From NCBI GenBank assembly GCA_023427985.1, contig JAEYZM010000004.1, positions 1-64,000 on the forward strand: DNA of 64,000 nucleotides. Direction: 5' to 3'. This stretch comes from Bacteroidota bacterium. Its GTDB lineage: Bacteria; Bacteroidota; Bacteroidia; Sphingobacteriales; Sphingobacteriaceae. The notes beneath the pieces were generated by a model that did not search any database, was not told the origin of the DNA, and worked only from the letters and a program-made list of their open reading frames with translations. Below, piece by piece: positions 1-5,983 of the stretch (position 1 is its first letter; each line of letters begins with the position of its first letter). The position numbers and the translations under genes were made by a program.

Positions 1-826
1 TTAATTTTACTTCAACTTTAAATGTTCTACTTACGGGATTAATTGTTCTTGCTGCAAAGTTTAATTTCGTGCTTATCTCTTTATTAATATCAGGGAAACT
101 AACCATTACATCGTCGCCAGTTCCTACTGTATTTAAATAAGTTTCAGCCAATTCACCTGTTGCTTTTAATTGATTAAAGTTTACTACTCTAAATGCAGGC
201 TTCATGTTTGATGCAATCTCTCCTACTTTAATATCGGCTAAGTCTACCACCCCATCGATAGTCGATTTAATCAAGGTCATGTCCAATTGTTCTTTCGCTG
301 TTGCCAAAGCTTTTTCCAATGCTTCTTTATTATTTTTAGCTTGTAAGAATTGAACTTCTGTACCAATTTTTTGATCCCAAAGGTTTTTTTGTTTGTTATA
401 CAATGTAGTCGCAAAATCTAAACGTACATTTAATTCATCTATTGATTTACGAATTATAGCATCGTCGATCGTAGCTAATACTTGACCTTTGCTTACTTTA
501 TCTCCAACTTCTGCAAGTACACTTGTGACAGTACCAACAGCTTTAGGAAGAATGTTGATGTTTTGGTCCGACTCTACTTTGCCTTGAACTTCAACATAAT
601 GTACGAACTCGCCTTTGTTTACTTTTTCAATGCTAACGAATTTTATTTTTTGATTGCCTTCTGGATTTTCCTTTGCAATCTCTGCTTCTAATGCAGCAAT
701 TTTTGTCGTTAATTCCGACTGTTGTTTTTTCAAGTTTTCGAGCTCAGCTTTTTTATCGTTACTACTCGATGAACCACATGCAGCGATTACGGTTGCTATA
801 GTGATGAGTGTTAAAATACGTTTCAT
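1..826 (-). CDS. RND efflux periplasmic adaptor (HlyD/AcrA family), partial
   Basis: Leftward gene cut by the left edge; about 275 codons are visible from ATG at 824-826. It should be the membrane-fusion subunit linking an inner-membrane RND pump to the TolC-like channel encoded just upstream. The N-terminus is a lipoprotein signal with a VIAAC lipobox (Cys17), so it is probably anchored in the inner membrane. Residues about 25-55 are a charged heptad-rich coiled coil. Then come a lipoyl/barrel-sandwich segment (IINLP-like strand then GDKVSKGQVLATID), a helical hairpin, and a beta-barrel segment ending NPVSRTFKVEVKL, a typical adaptor sequence. It lies 19 bases after the tolC-like gene in the same operon. 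The pump gene is expected beyond the edge. The substrate cannot be told from sequence. Confidence 0.9.
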   Translation of the reverse strand, partial: MKRILTLITIATVIAACGSSSSNDKKAELENLKKQQSELTTKIAALEAEIAKENPEGNQKIKFVSIEKVNKGEFVHYVEVQGKVESDQNINILPKAVGTVTSVLAEVGDKVSKGQVLATIDDAIIRKSIDELNVRLDFATTLYNKQKNLWDQKIGTEVQFLQAKNNKEALEKALATAKEQLDMTLIKSTIDGVVDLADIKVGEIASNMKPAFRVVNFNQLKATGELAETYLNTVGTGDDVMVSFPDINKEISTKLNFAARTINPVSRTFKVEVKL

Positions 827-845
827 ATATTCTAGGTGTATTTGA

Positions 846-2195
846 TTATTGAATTTTACCATTTGATTTTTCTAATTCTACTTTTGCTACCAATGCATTA
901 AATAATGCGTTGATGTAATTTGTCTCTGCTTCTTTCAGTGATGTTTGTGCAGTAACTACTTCTAAACTTGATCCAACTCCTTGCTCGTATTTAGCTTTTG
1001 AAACTCTTAAAATTTCAGCCGCTAAGTCCATGTTCTTACGCTGATTGTTCAATGAGTTAACACTGTTATTGAAAGCTATATTGGCATTTTTTGATTCAAG
1101 ATTTAATGCATTCTCTAAATTCTTTAAATCATTTTTAGATTTTTGTAATGTAAGCTTTGCTTGTTTCGTTTGATAGAATTTTTTACCTGAACCCACAATT
1201 GGAACATTTAATTGTAATCCTACTACTGTTGTTGGATAAAACTTATCAGTCAATTGTCCGAAGTCATTATTAAATGCGTTTTGTGAATACGATCCAAATG
1301 CAACTAAGCTTGGTGCTCGTGTTACCATATTGCGTTTGTAGTCTAATTCGTTTAATCGCATTTGAGTTTTTAATAATTGAAACTCCACTCTACTTTCTAA
1401 ATCAACTTTTTCTTCTGTAGTTAAATTTTGTTGCAGTACAATATCATCCAGTTTGTCTTTTAATTCTAAATTAGAATTGATTGGCATCCCAATTTGAAAC
1501 TTCAATACAACTTTACTTAATTCAACCATTCTGCTAACATTCTCACGTTCTGTTACTAAATTATTGTACAATACATTTAGTCGGTCTATATCCACTTTCT
1601 CAACAAAACCTTGATCGTAATAAGCTTTTGTATCGTCTAATGTTTTTTTCAATTGAATTAAATTAGCATCTAATAATTCAAGATTTTTCTTCGCAACTAA
1701 TGCATTATAATACGCTTTTGTAACGTTAACATGTGTTTCAATTTTTGTACGCTTCAATGCTTTGATCGACAAATCTTTGTAAACACTTGCTGCTTTTAAT
1801 CCCAACAAATAATTCCCATCGAATAACAACTGTGACGCTTCTACTCCAAACGACATATTATGTTTAACTCCAAACTGAGCTGCAATAAATTCAGGGTATG
1901 TGCCTGGTGCCATACCTGCTGCAGGACCAATGAAGTTTGGAAGTACTTGAGTTGGAATATCTAAAAAGTTTTGATAAGAAGCTTTACCATTTACTTGAGG
2001 CAAACCAATAGCAACAGTTTCTTTTACTTTCTGTCTTGCAATCTCTTGATCCAATTCAGCATTTTTTACGCTGTTCTGGTTTTCCATCGCATAATTTATC
2101 GCTTCTTGTAGTGACAATTGATAGCTTTCTTGTGCCATTATTGGAATGGCCAAAAGCATAACAATTGAAAGGGTGAGTATTGATTTATAGTTCAT
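846..2195 (-). CDS. TolC family outer-membrane efflux channel
   Basis: 449 residues. Signal peptide at residues 1-22 ending in a MAQ cleavage site. The mature part begins with LSLQEAINYAMENQNSVKNAEL, the usual start of the outer membrane efflux protein repeat. It then has two long helical repeats; the second ends with a KYEQGVGSSLEVVTAQTSL-type motif, typical of TolC-family proteins. It should form the trimeric outer-membrane exit duct of the efflux pump whose adaptor is encoded next. Length is normal for the family. It sits 29 bases downstream of the tetR-type gene and 19 bases upstream of the adaptor, so the three are almost certainly cotranscribed and controlled together. The substrate is unknown. 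Confidence 0.92.
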   Translation of the reverse strand: MNYKSILTLSIVMLLAIPIMAQESYQLSLQEAINYAMENQNSVKNAELDQEIARQKVKETVAIGLPQVNGKASYQNFLDIPTQVLPNFIGPAAGMAPGTYPEFIAAQFGVKHNMSFGVEASQLLFDGNYLLGLKAASVYKDLSIKALKRTKIETHVNVTKAYYNALVAKKNLELLDANLIQLKKTLDDTKAYYDQGFVEKVDIDRLNVLYNNLVTERENVSRMVELSKVVLKFQIGMPINSNLELKDKLDDIVLQQNLTTEEKVDLESRVEFQLLKTQMRLNELDYKRNMVTRAPSLVAFGSYSQNAFNNDFGQLTDKFYPTTVVGLQLNVPIVGSGKKFYQTKQAKLTLQKSKNDLKNLENALNLESKNANIAFNNSVNSLNNQRKNMDLAAEILRVSKAKYEQGVGSSLEVVTAQTSLKEAETNYINALFNALVAKVELEKSNGKIQ

Positions 2196-2224
2196 ATAAT
2201 TTATTGTATCTGTGATTTTTATTT

Positions 2225-2842
2225 TTATAATTCTTCAATAATATTTTTGTATTGATTTATTAGCTTATGTCCTTTAATTGTAACTAATCCGTAAACAAAA
2301 TGCTCTGTTAAATGCATCAACACTTTATCAAATCTGAATTCAGTAACGGGATAGATGTCGTAATTAAAACACATATCCACTTGTTCTAAGCGCATAATCG
2401 ATATTATCCTCAAATCGATGTCGGTTCTATAGTATCCTTCTTTTATTCCTCGTTCTAAATTCTGTTTAATCTTTTCTAAAATTTCTTTGTTTCTAAACTC
2501 TTTGAATTTCACCCAAGCTTTAGGATGATACTTTTGCAAATCGTAAAACATAATCGGATTGTACATCTGAATCATGTTTCCAACTTCTTTATTTACCATT
2601 AGCAATTCATCAATCGCATCTTTCGCAGCAGGACCACAACACATATCCATGTGCTCAATGTGTTTGTCGATGTTGTATTTTGTAACTGCGATTACCAACT
2701 CATCCTTATCGGGATAATGCTGATAAATTGTTTTCTTAGAAACACCCAGCTGTTTGGCAATATCATCCATAGTGATGCTCCTTATTCCAAACTTTCGGAA
2801 CAATTCATCGCCTTTTAATAATATTCTTTCTTGTATTTCCAA
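2225..2842 (-). CDS. TetR/AcrR family repressor of the efflux operon
   Basis: 205 residues. Residues about 5-50 form a TetR-type helix-turn-helix: a helix with LFRKFGIRSITMDDIA, then QLGVSKKTIYQHYPDKDELV, whose TIYQHYPDKDEL run is the classic recognition-helix signature. The rest is a variable helical ligand-binding and dimerisation domain, so no ligand can be inferred. It is the first gene of the tetR-tolC-adaptor operon, the usual arrangement for an efflux pump that its own drug or metabolite switches on. A long inverted repeat overlies its promoter (2880-2919) and is the likely operator. That repression is inferred. Confidence 0.92.
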   Translation of the reverse strand: MEIQERILLKGDELFRKFGIRSITMDDIAKQLGVSKKTIYQHYPDKDELVIAVTKYNIDKHIEHMDMCCGPAAKDAIDELLMVNKEVGNMIQMYNPIMFYDLQKYHPKAWVKFKEFRNKEILEKIKQNLERGIKEGYYRTDIDLRIISIMRLEQVDMCFNYDIYPVTEFRFDKVLMHLTEHFVYGLVTIKGHKLINQYKNIIEEL

Positions 2843-2876
2843 TGTATTATACCCCCATTAAATGTAATTACGGGCG

Positions 2877-2907
2877 CAAAACTATAGAAACTTTTCACAT
2901 TAACAAA
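2877..2907 (-). promoter_or_regulatory. Promoter of tetR-tolC-adaptor operon
   Basis: Read on the minus strand: TTTG (2904-2907), 19 bases, then TAGTTTTG (2877-2884). This matches the Bacteroidota housekeeping promoter (TTTG near -33, TAnnTTTG near -7). It lies 35 bases before the tetR start codon. Confidence 0.75.
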
Positions 2908-2919
2908 GTTTCCGTAGTT
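2880..2919. promoter_or_regulatory. Candidate TetR operator (inverted repeat)
   Basis: Two 15-base arms, 2880-2894 and 2905-2919, match as an inverted repeat at 13 of 15 positions around a 10-base spacer. The inner perfect part is GAAACTTT / AAAGTTTC. It covers both promoter elements of the efflux operon, so a bound TetR dimer pair would block RNA polymerase. Binding itself is inferred. Confidence 0.65.
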
Positions 2920-3008
2920 TATATTTTAAAATGTTACACAAACGTTACATTACGCTAACACATCGGCATAAATACCTGATTTATAGAGTATTAAAAAAAA
3001 GATTTATT

Positions 3009-3482
3009 CTAGACGATTGGAATCCAGACCTCTTCTTCCGACTCTGGACTATTGTTTTTATACCTCTCCGTAAGCAATTCAAAGTGTGGTCGTGTGTCTA
3101 ATTGATAGCCAGAATTGGGAAGCCATTCCTTAAAAATGAAATTGAGTGTATTAATAAATGCCGATGTATCACCTTTATGAAGAAATACTGCATAAAGTCC
3201 AGCTTGCAACTCAAATGTTTCAAATCCTTCCGCTAATATTGAAAAATCCTCCACTTCTGTTAAGGCCCATTTTGTGAATTCTGTATGCGGACTAAAGTTT
3301 TTGAAATAGTCGGGATTGTAAATCTGTAAAGAATATAAATCAGAGGAAATGGCGTTTGAAATTTTAAAGCGATTACTCATGAAATCTTTCCAAAGCTCTG
3401 CAGTCCGATTGTTACTGAGGCTCATCTGAATTTGTTTGCCAATAAATTTTTTAGGCGAAAGATGTACTGTTTTTATGAACAT
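3009..3482 (-). CDS. GyrI-like/AraC effector-binding domain protein
   Basis: 157 residues from the ATG at 3480-3482 (MFIKTVHLSPKKFIGKQIQM). The frame stays open further upstream to 3602, but that stretch is a tRNA gene and its terminator, so the internal start is chosen. The fold looks like the GyrI-like small-molecule-binding domain (AraC effector-binding type): an N-terminal beta strand with a KKFIGKQIQMS segment, a mid-section containing FEVED-like acidic residues, and the C-terminal pattern LPNSGYQLDTRPHFELLTERY with an acidic tail. It lacks a DNA-binding domain, like other stand-alone members. It may bind or degrade a small hydrophobic ligand. Its closeness to the TetR efflux operon is suggestive, but no functional link is shown. 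Confidence 0.75.
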   Translation of the reverse strand: MFIKTVHLSPKKFIGKQIQMSLSNNRTAELWKDFMSNRFKISNAISSDLYSLQIYNPDYFKNFSPHTEFTKWALTEVEDFSILAEGFETFELQAGLYAVFLHKGDTSAFINTLNFIFKEWLPNSGYQLDTRPHFELLTERYKNNSPESEEEVWIPIV

Positions 3483-3530
3483 TAGGCAATTTGGGTTAGT
3501 GGTTTTTAAGAGCTTCCGGCATAAAACGGC

Positions 3531-3559
3531 AAAAGCCGCAAATTTCTTTGCGGCTTTTG
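3531..3559 (-). terminator. Hairpin terminator after tRNA-Leu
   Basis: Near-perfect inverted repeat: AAAAGCCGCAAA, a short loop, then TTTGCGGCTTTT. On the minus strand the hairpin directly follows the tRNA-Leu 3' end and has a short A/T-rich flank, so it probably ends the tRNA transcript. Confidence 0.65.
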
Positions 3560-3645
3560 TACCTGGGGCGGGAATCGAACCCGCACGACCTGTAAGGGTC
3601 ACAGGATTTTAAGTCCTGCGTGTCTACCAGTTCCACCACCCAGGC
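3560..3645 (-). tRNA. tRNA-Leu (UAA)
   Basis: Class II tRNA cloverleaf of 86 bases on the minus strand. Acceptor 5' GCCTGGG pairs with CCCAGGT (one G-U). The D arm contains GGTAGACAC. The anticodon stem CAGGA/TCCTG holds loop CTTAAAA, giving anticodon TAA. There is a long variable arm (GACC...GGTC), and the T arm GCGGG-TTCGATT-CCCGC. The discriminator is A. CCA is not encoded and must be added after transcription. It is cotranscribed downstream of tRNA-Gly. Confidence 0.97.
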
Positions 3646-3650
3646 TTCTC

Positions 3651-3676
3651 AAAAAAAAATCCTCAGTTTCCTGAGG
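3651..3676 (-). terminator. Hairpin with U-tract between tRNA-Gly and tRNA-Leu
   Basis: On the minus strand the sequence reads CCTCAG, GAAA tetraloop, CTGAGG, then A and nine Ts: a small but textbook intrinsic terminator. It lies between the two tRNA genes, so it may partly terminate after tRNA-Gly or act as a processing hairpin. Confidence 0.65.
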
Positions 3677-3683
3677 CGAGAAG

Positions 3684-3756
<73 letters not shown>

Positions 3757-3779
3757 TGGTCTTGTTTGTTTGTGGACTG

Positions 3780-3809
3780 CAAATATAGGCTTTTTGATAC
3801 TGCTGTCAA
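3780..3809 (-). promoter_or_regulatory. Promoter of tRNA-Gly/tRNA-Leu
   Basis: Minus strand: TTGAC (3805-3809), 17 bases, TATATTTG (3780-3787), ending 24 bases before the tRNA-Gly 5' end. The -33 box reads TTGAC, not the bare TTTG of this phylum, as expected for a strong stable-RNA promoter. Confidence 0.75.
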
Positions 3810-3856
3810 GAGAAATTTTCAAAAAGTTTTATTTTGATTGAATTTGAGCGAGTTAA

Positions 3857-3896
3857 CATACTAGCATACTAGTGTGCTAGTATGCTAGTGTGCTAA
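3857..3896. repeat. 8-base tandem array forming a 12-bp hairpin
   Basis: Five 8-base units (catactag, catactag, tgtgctag, tatgctag, tgtgctaa). The array switches strand sense midway, so 3861-3872 and 3877-3888 form a perfect 12-bp stem around a TGTG loop. It lies between the tRNA promoter and the end of the MBL-fold gene. No poly-T tail follows it, so it does not look like a simple terminator. Confidence 0.8.
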
Positions 3897-3900
3897 TAAT

Positions 3901-3957
3901 TTAGTTAGAGTTATAGTGTTAGTGATAGTTTTAGTTATAGTGATAGTTATAGTGAGT
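3901..3957. repeat. Degenerate 6/12-base array
   Basis: Imperfect tandem units built from agttat and agtgat, AT-rich and without coding potential. It continues the repetitive filler between the hairpin array and the ctatttt array that follows. Confidence 0.6.
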
Positions 3958-3986
3958 AATAACACGAGTTAGTAGTTGCGTTCCTA

Positions 3987-4017
3987 CTATTTTCTATTTT
4001 CTATTTTCTATTTTCCA
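3987..4017. repeat. 7-base ctatttt array abutting a stop codon
   Basis: Four exact 7-base units (ctatttt, 3987-4014) followed by a degenerate fifth whose last bases are the TAA stop (minus strand, 4018-4020) of the PhnP-like gene. A second array of the same unit is at 5884-5932. Confidence 0.85.
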
Positions 4018-4779
4018 TTACATATCAATCTTCAAACCATCATAAGCTAAGTGGATCCCAGTAGGTAATTCTTTACTCACAGCTTCATGCTCTCCAAGCT
4101 GATGTGAAATATGTGTGAAATAAGTATTGGGGATTTGTAATTTTTGAGCTAATGCGATTGCTTCTTCTAAAGTAAAATGCGAAATATGTTCTTCTCTTCT
4201 CAATGCATTTAAGACCAAAATTTTTGAGCCTTTTATTTTCTCCAACTCTTCTTCTTCTATTGTCTTCGCATCTGTGATATAAGTAAAATCTCCAATTCGA
4301 AAACCGTACACTGGTAATTTGAAATGCATCGCTCGAATCGGCAACACATCGACCCCTTGAACATTAAACAATGTGTTTTGAATCTTATGCATTATTACCC
4401 TAGGTATGCCCGGATATTGAACTCCAGAGAAAATATAGGAGAATTCATTTTTCAATGCTTTTTGTACGCGGTCTTCTGCATAAATATCGATTTCTCGATC
4501 GTGCTTGAAATTAAATGCCCGCACATCATCGAGTCCTGCAACATGATCTTTATGTTCGTGTGTAAATAAAATTGCATCCAATTGTTGCACCTTCTCACGC
4601 AACATTTGATATCGGAAGTCGGGTCCTGAATCTATGACAATGACTTTGTCTTTCCATTCAATCATTACAGATGAACGCAAACGTTTATTACGTGAATCAT
4701 TAGAGCTGCAGACCTTGCAATGACAAGCAATTACAGGTACTCCTTGCGATGTTCCACTACCTAAAAACGTTACTCTCAA
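4018..4779 (-). CDS. PhnP-like MBL-fold metallohydrolase
   Basis: 253 residues of the metallo-beta-lactamase fold. The N-terminal FLGSGTSQGVP segment is followed by Cys19, His20, Cys21 and Cys24 (CHCKVC), the structural zinc cluster of the PhnP subgroup. Then come the metal motif HEHKDH (residues 74-79) with AGLDD, and the later ligands ITDAK and HISHQLGEHE near the C-terminus. Relatives hydrolyse cyclic phosphodiesters (5-phosphoribosyl 1,2-cyclic phosphate), but there are no phosphonate genes here, so the physiological substrate is uncertain. It is the last gene of a leftward trio; its ATG overlaps the stop of the upstream gene by 4 bases (ATGA), implying translational coupling. Confidence 0.85.
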   Translation of the reverse strand: MRVTFLGSGTSQGVPVIACHCKVCSSNDSRNKRLRSSVMIEWKDKVIVIDSGPDFRYQMLREKVQQLDAILFTHEHKDHVAGLDDVRAFNFKHDREIDIYAEDRVQKALKNEFSYIFSGVQYPGIPRVIMHKIQNTLFNVQGVDVLPIRAMHFKLPVYGFRIGDFTYITDAKTIEEEELEKIKGSKILVLNALRREEHISHFTLEEAIALAQKLQIPNTYFTHISHQLGEHEAVSKELPTGIHLAYDGLKIDM

Positions 4780-5042
4780 CTTTCCTTCGATTGAATTAAA
4801 TTTTGAAATAATTTAGTTTGATTCTCATCCCAATTATCGGGATTCACTTCGATGTCGCGTAAGATCTCAATCAAGGCTAGAATTTTCACATCCAATGTCG
4901 CAAATTTATTTACCACCACAACCTTGTTCGTGAGAATTGTACATGATCCCGGTTTGAAATTTCCTTTTTCATATCGAATCTTGTACTGTTGCGCTTTAAA
5001 TAAATCTTCAATCTTATCGAGCGTGCCTTGCGTTGCTTTCAT
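4776..5042 (-). CDS. Small conserved Bacteroidota protein, unknown function
   Basis: 88 residues, no signal peptide or membrane segment. The sequence is lysine-rich at the start, then alternates hydrophobic strands (NFKPGSCTILTNKVVVVNKF) and ends with an amphipathic helix. I do not recognise a named domain. It lies 4 bases after the LolA-like gene and overlaps the PhnP-like gene by 4 bases, so the three are one translation-coupled unit. Its compact alpha-beta pattern suggests a cytoplasmic accessory protein. Confidence 0.75.
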   Translation of the reverse strand: MKATQGTLDKIEDLFKAQQYKIRYEKGNFKPGSCTILTNKVVVVNKFATLDVKILALIEILRDIEVNPDNWDENQTKLFQNLIQSKES

Positions 5043-5046
5043 ATGA

Positions 5047-5688
5047 CTATCGTAAATCTACTACTTCTACCCCTGGATATTTCTTTGCGTCGAAACTAAA
5101 ACTTGTTGCATTTACAGCCACGTTAGGAGTAAATGTTTTAATCGCATACGTATATCTATTACCTGATTTCTCATAGATGATACTTTTTATAATTTGTTTC
5201 GATGCCTTATCGATTGTTAATTTTACCTTGAAAAATTCTTTATTCTTATCGGTAGGTGTTAGCTCGATGTTTTGTTGAACCTTACCACTTACCGATTTTT
5301 CATCGACGAATTTATAAAGAAATCCTTTTTCGTACATGGTAAAAATTTCAGATGGATTTATGCCTTCTGCATTTGGATCTACTTCATTCACCTGAACTTC
5401 TTTCGCTTCTTTCATATAGGTCCAAACCGTCTTGCCATCCGAAATAACTTCTTGTCCAGCTATATTCAATCGATATTTATTACCCGATACAAGAATCGAT
5501 CCCACTTGTGTTTCTTTAATTTTAGCCTGTGGATTTTCCAGAGTATAAGAGAAATCAGCTTTCATCGATTTCATCGCTTTATACTTAGCACTTACTCCCG
5601 CTAAAATATCTTTTGCCTTTTTATCCCCTTGTGCAAATGCTGCCAGACTTATTGTCAAAAGTAAAATTGTTATTTTTAAATATTTCAT
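5047..5688 (-). CDS. LolA-like outer-membrane lipoprotein carrier
   Basis: 213 residues. Signal peptide 1-19 (cleavage after AFA). The mature protein begins with DILAGVSAKYKAMKSMKADFSYTLEN, the usual N-terminal helix and first strands of the LolA/LolB half-barrel. YRLNIAGQEVISDGKTVWTYMKEAKEVQV is the conserved 'dG..lw.y' strand pair. It should shuttle lipoproteins across the periplasm. It follows ftsK, an order common in Bacteroidota. The 295 bases separating it from ftsK carry repeats, so it may have its own promoter. Confidence 0.88.
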   Translation of the reverse strand: MKYLKITILLLTISLAAFAQGDKKAKDILAGVSAKYKAMKSMKADFSYTLENPQAKIKETQVGSILVSGNKYRLNIAGQEVISDGKTVWTYMKEAKEVQVNEVDPNAEGINPSEIFTMYEKGFLYKFVDEKSVSGKVQQNIELTPTDKNKEFFKVKLTIDKASKQIIKSIIYEKSGNRYTYAIKTFTPNVAVNATSFSFDAKKYPGVEVVDLR

Positions 5689-5708
5689 ATTTAGTGTGCT
5701 AGTTTGCT

Positions 5709-5728
5709 ATCCCGATAGCTATCGGGAT
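5709..5728. repeat. CCCGATAGCTATCGGG palindrome, copy 1
   Basis: A perfect 20-base palindrome with 16-base core CCCGATAGCTATCGGG. It is flanked by gtgctagtttgct on the left and gctagtcctttt then a gtggata array on the right. Copy 2 (51726) has nearly the same flanks. Confidence 0.9.
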
Positions 5729-5743
5729 GCTAGTCCTTTTGTT

Positions 5744-5807
5744 ATAGTGGATAGTGGATAGTGGATAGTGGCTAACGAATAGTTGATAGTAATTAGTGGT
5801 TAGTGGT
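5744..5807. repeat. 7-base atagtgg array
   Basis: Four exact atagtgg units (5744-5771), then decaying copies (atagttg, ttagtgg) to about 5807. It directly follows palindrome copy 1 in the lolA-ftsK gap. Confidence 0.85.
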
Positions 5808-5883
5808 TTAGGTGCTTTCTAAAACCTTTTTGTAAATTCATTACCATTTAACCGCTTAATCTTTTTAACTAATTCTTACTCCA

Positions 5884-5932
5884 CTATTTTCTATTTTCTA
5901 TTTTCTATTTTCCATTTTCTATTTTCCATTTC
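5884..5932. repeat. 7-base ctatttt array, second locus
   Basis: Seven 7-base units, ctatttt and ccatttt variants, in the gap before the end of ftsK. It has the same unit and orientation as 3987-4017. Confidence 0.85.
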
Positions 5933-5983
5933 CCCTTAACCCAATTTCCTTAATTTCTATTTACTTAATTTCTATTAACTTTA

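Noticed and set aside
3483..3602. Upstream extension of the GyrI-like protein frame
   Set aside because: It runs through a terminator and the tRNA-Leu gene; internal ATG at 3482 is a better start.
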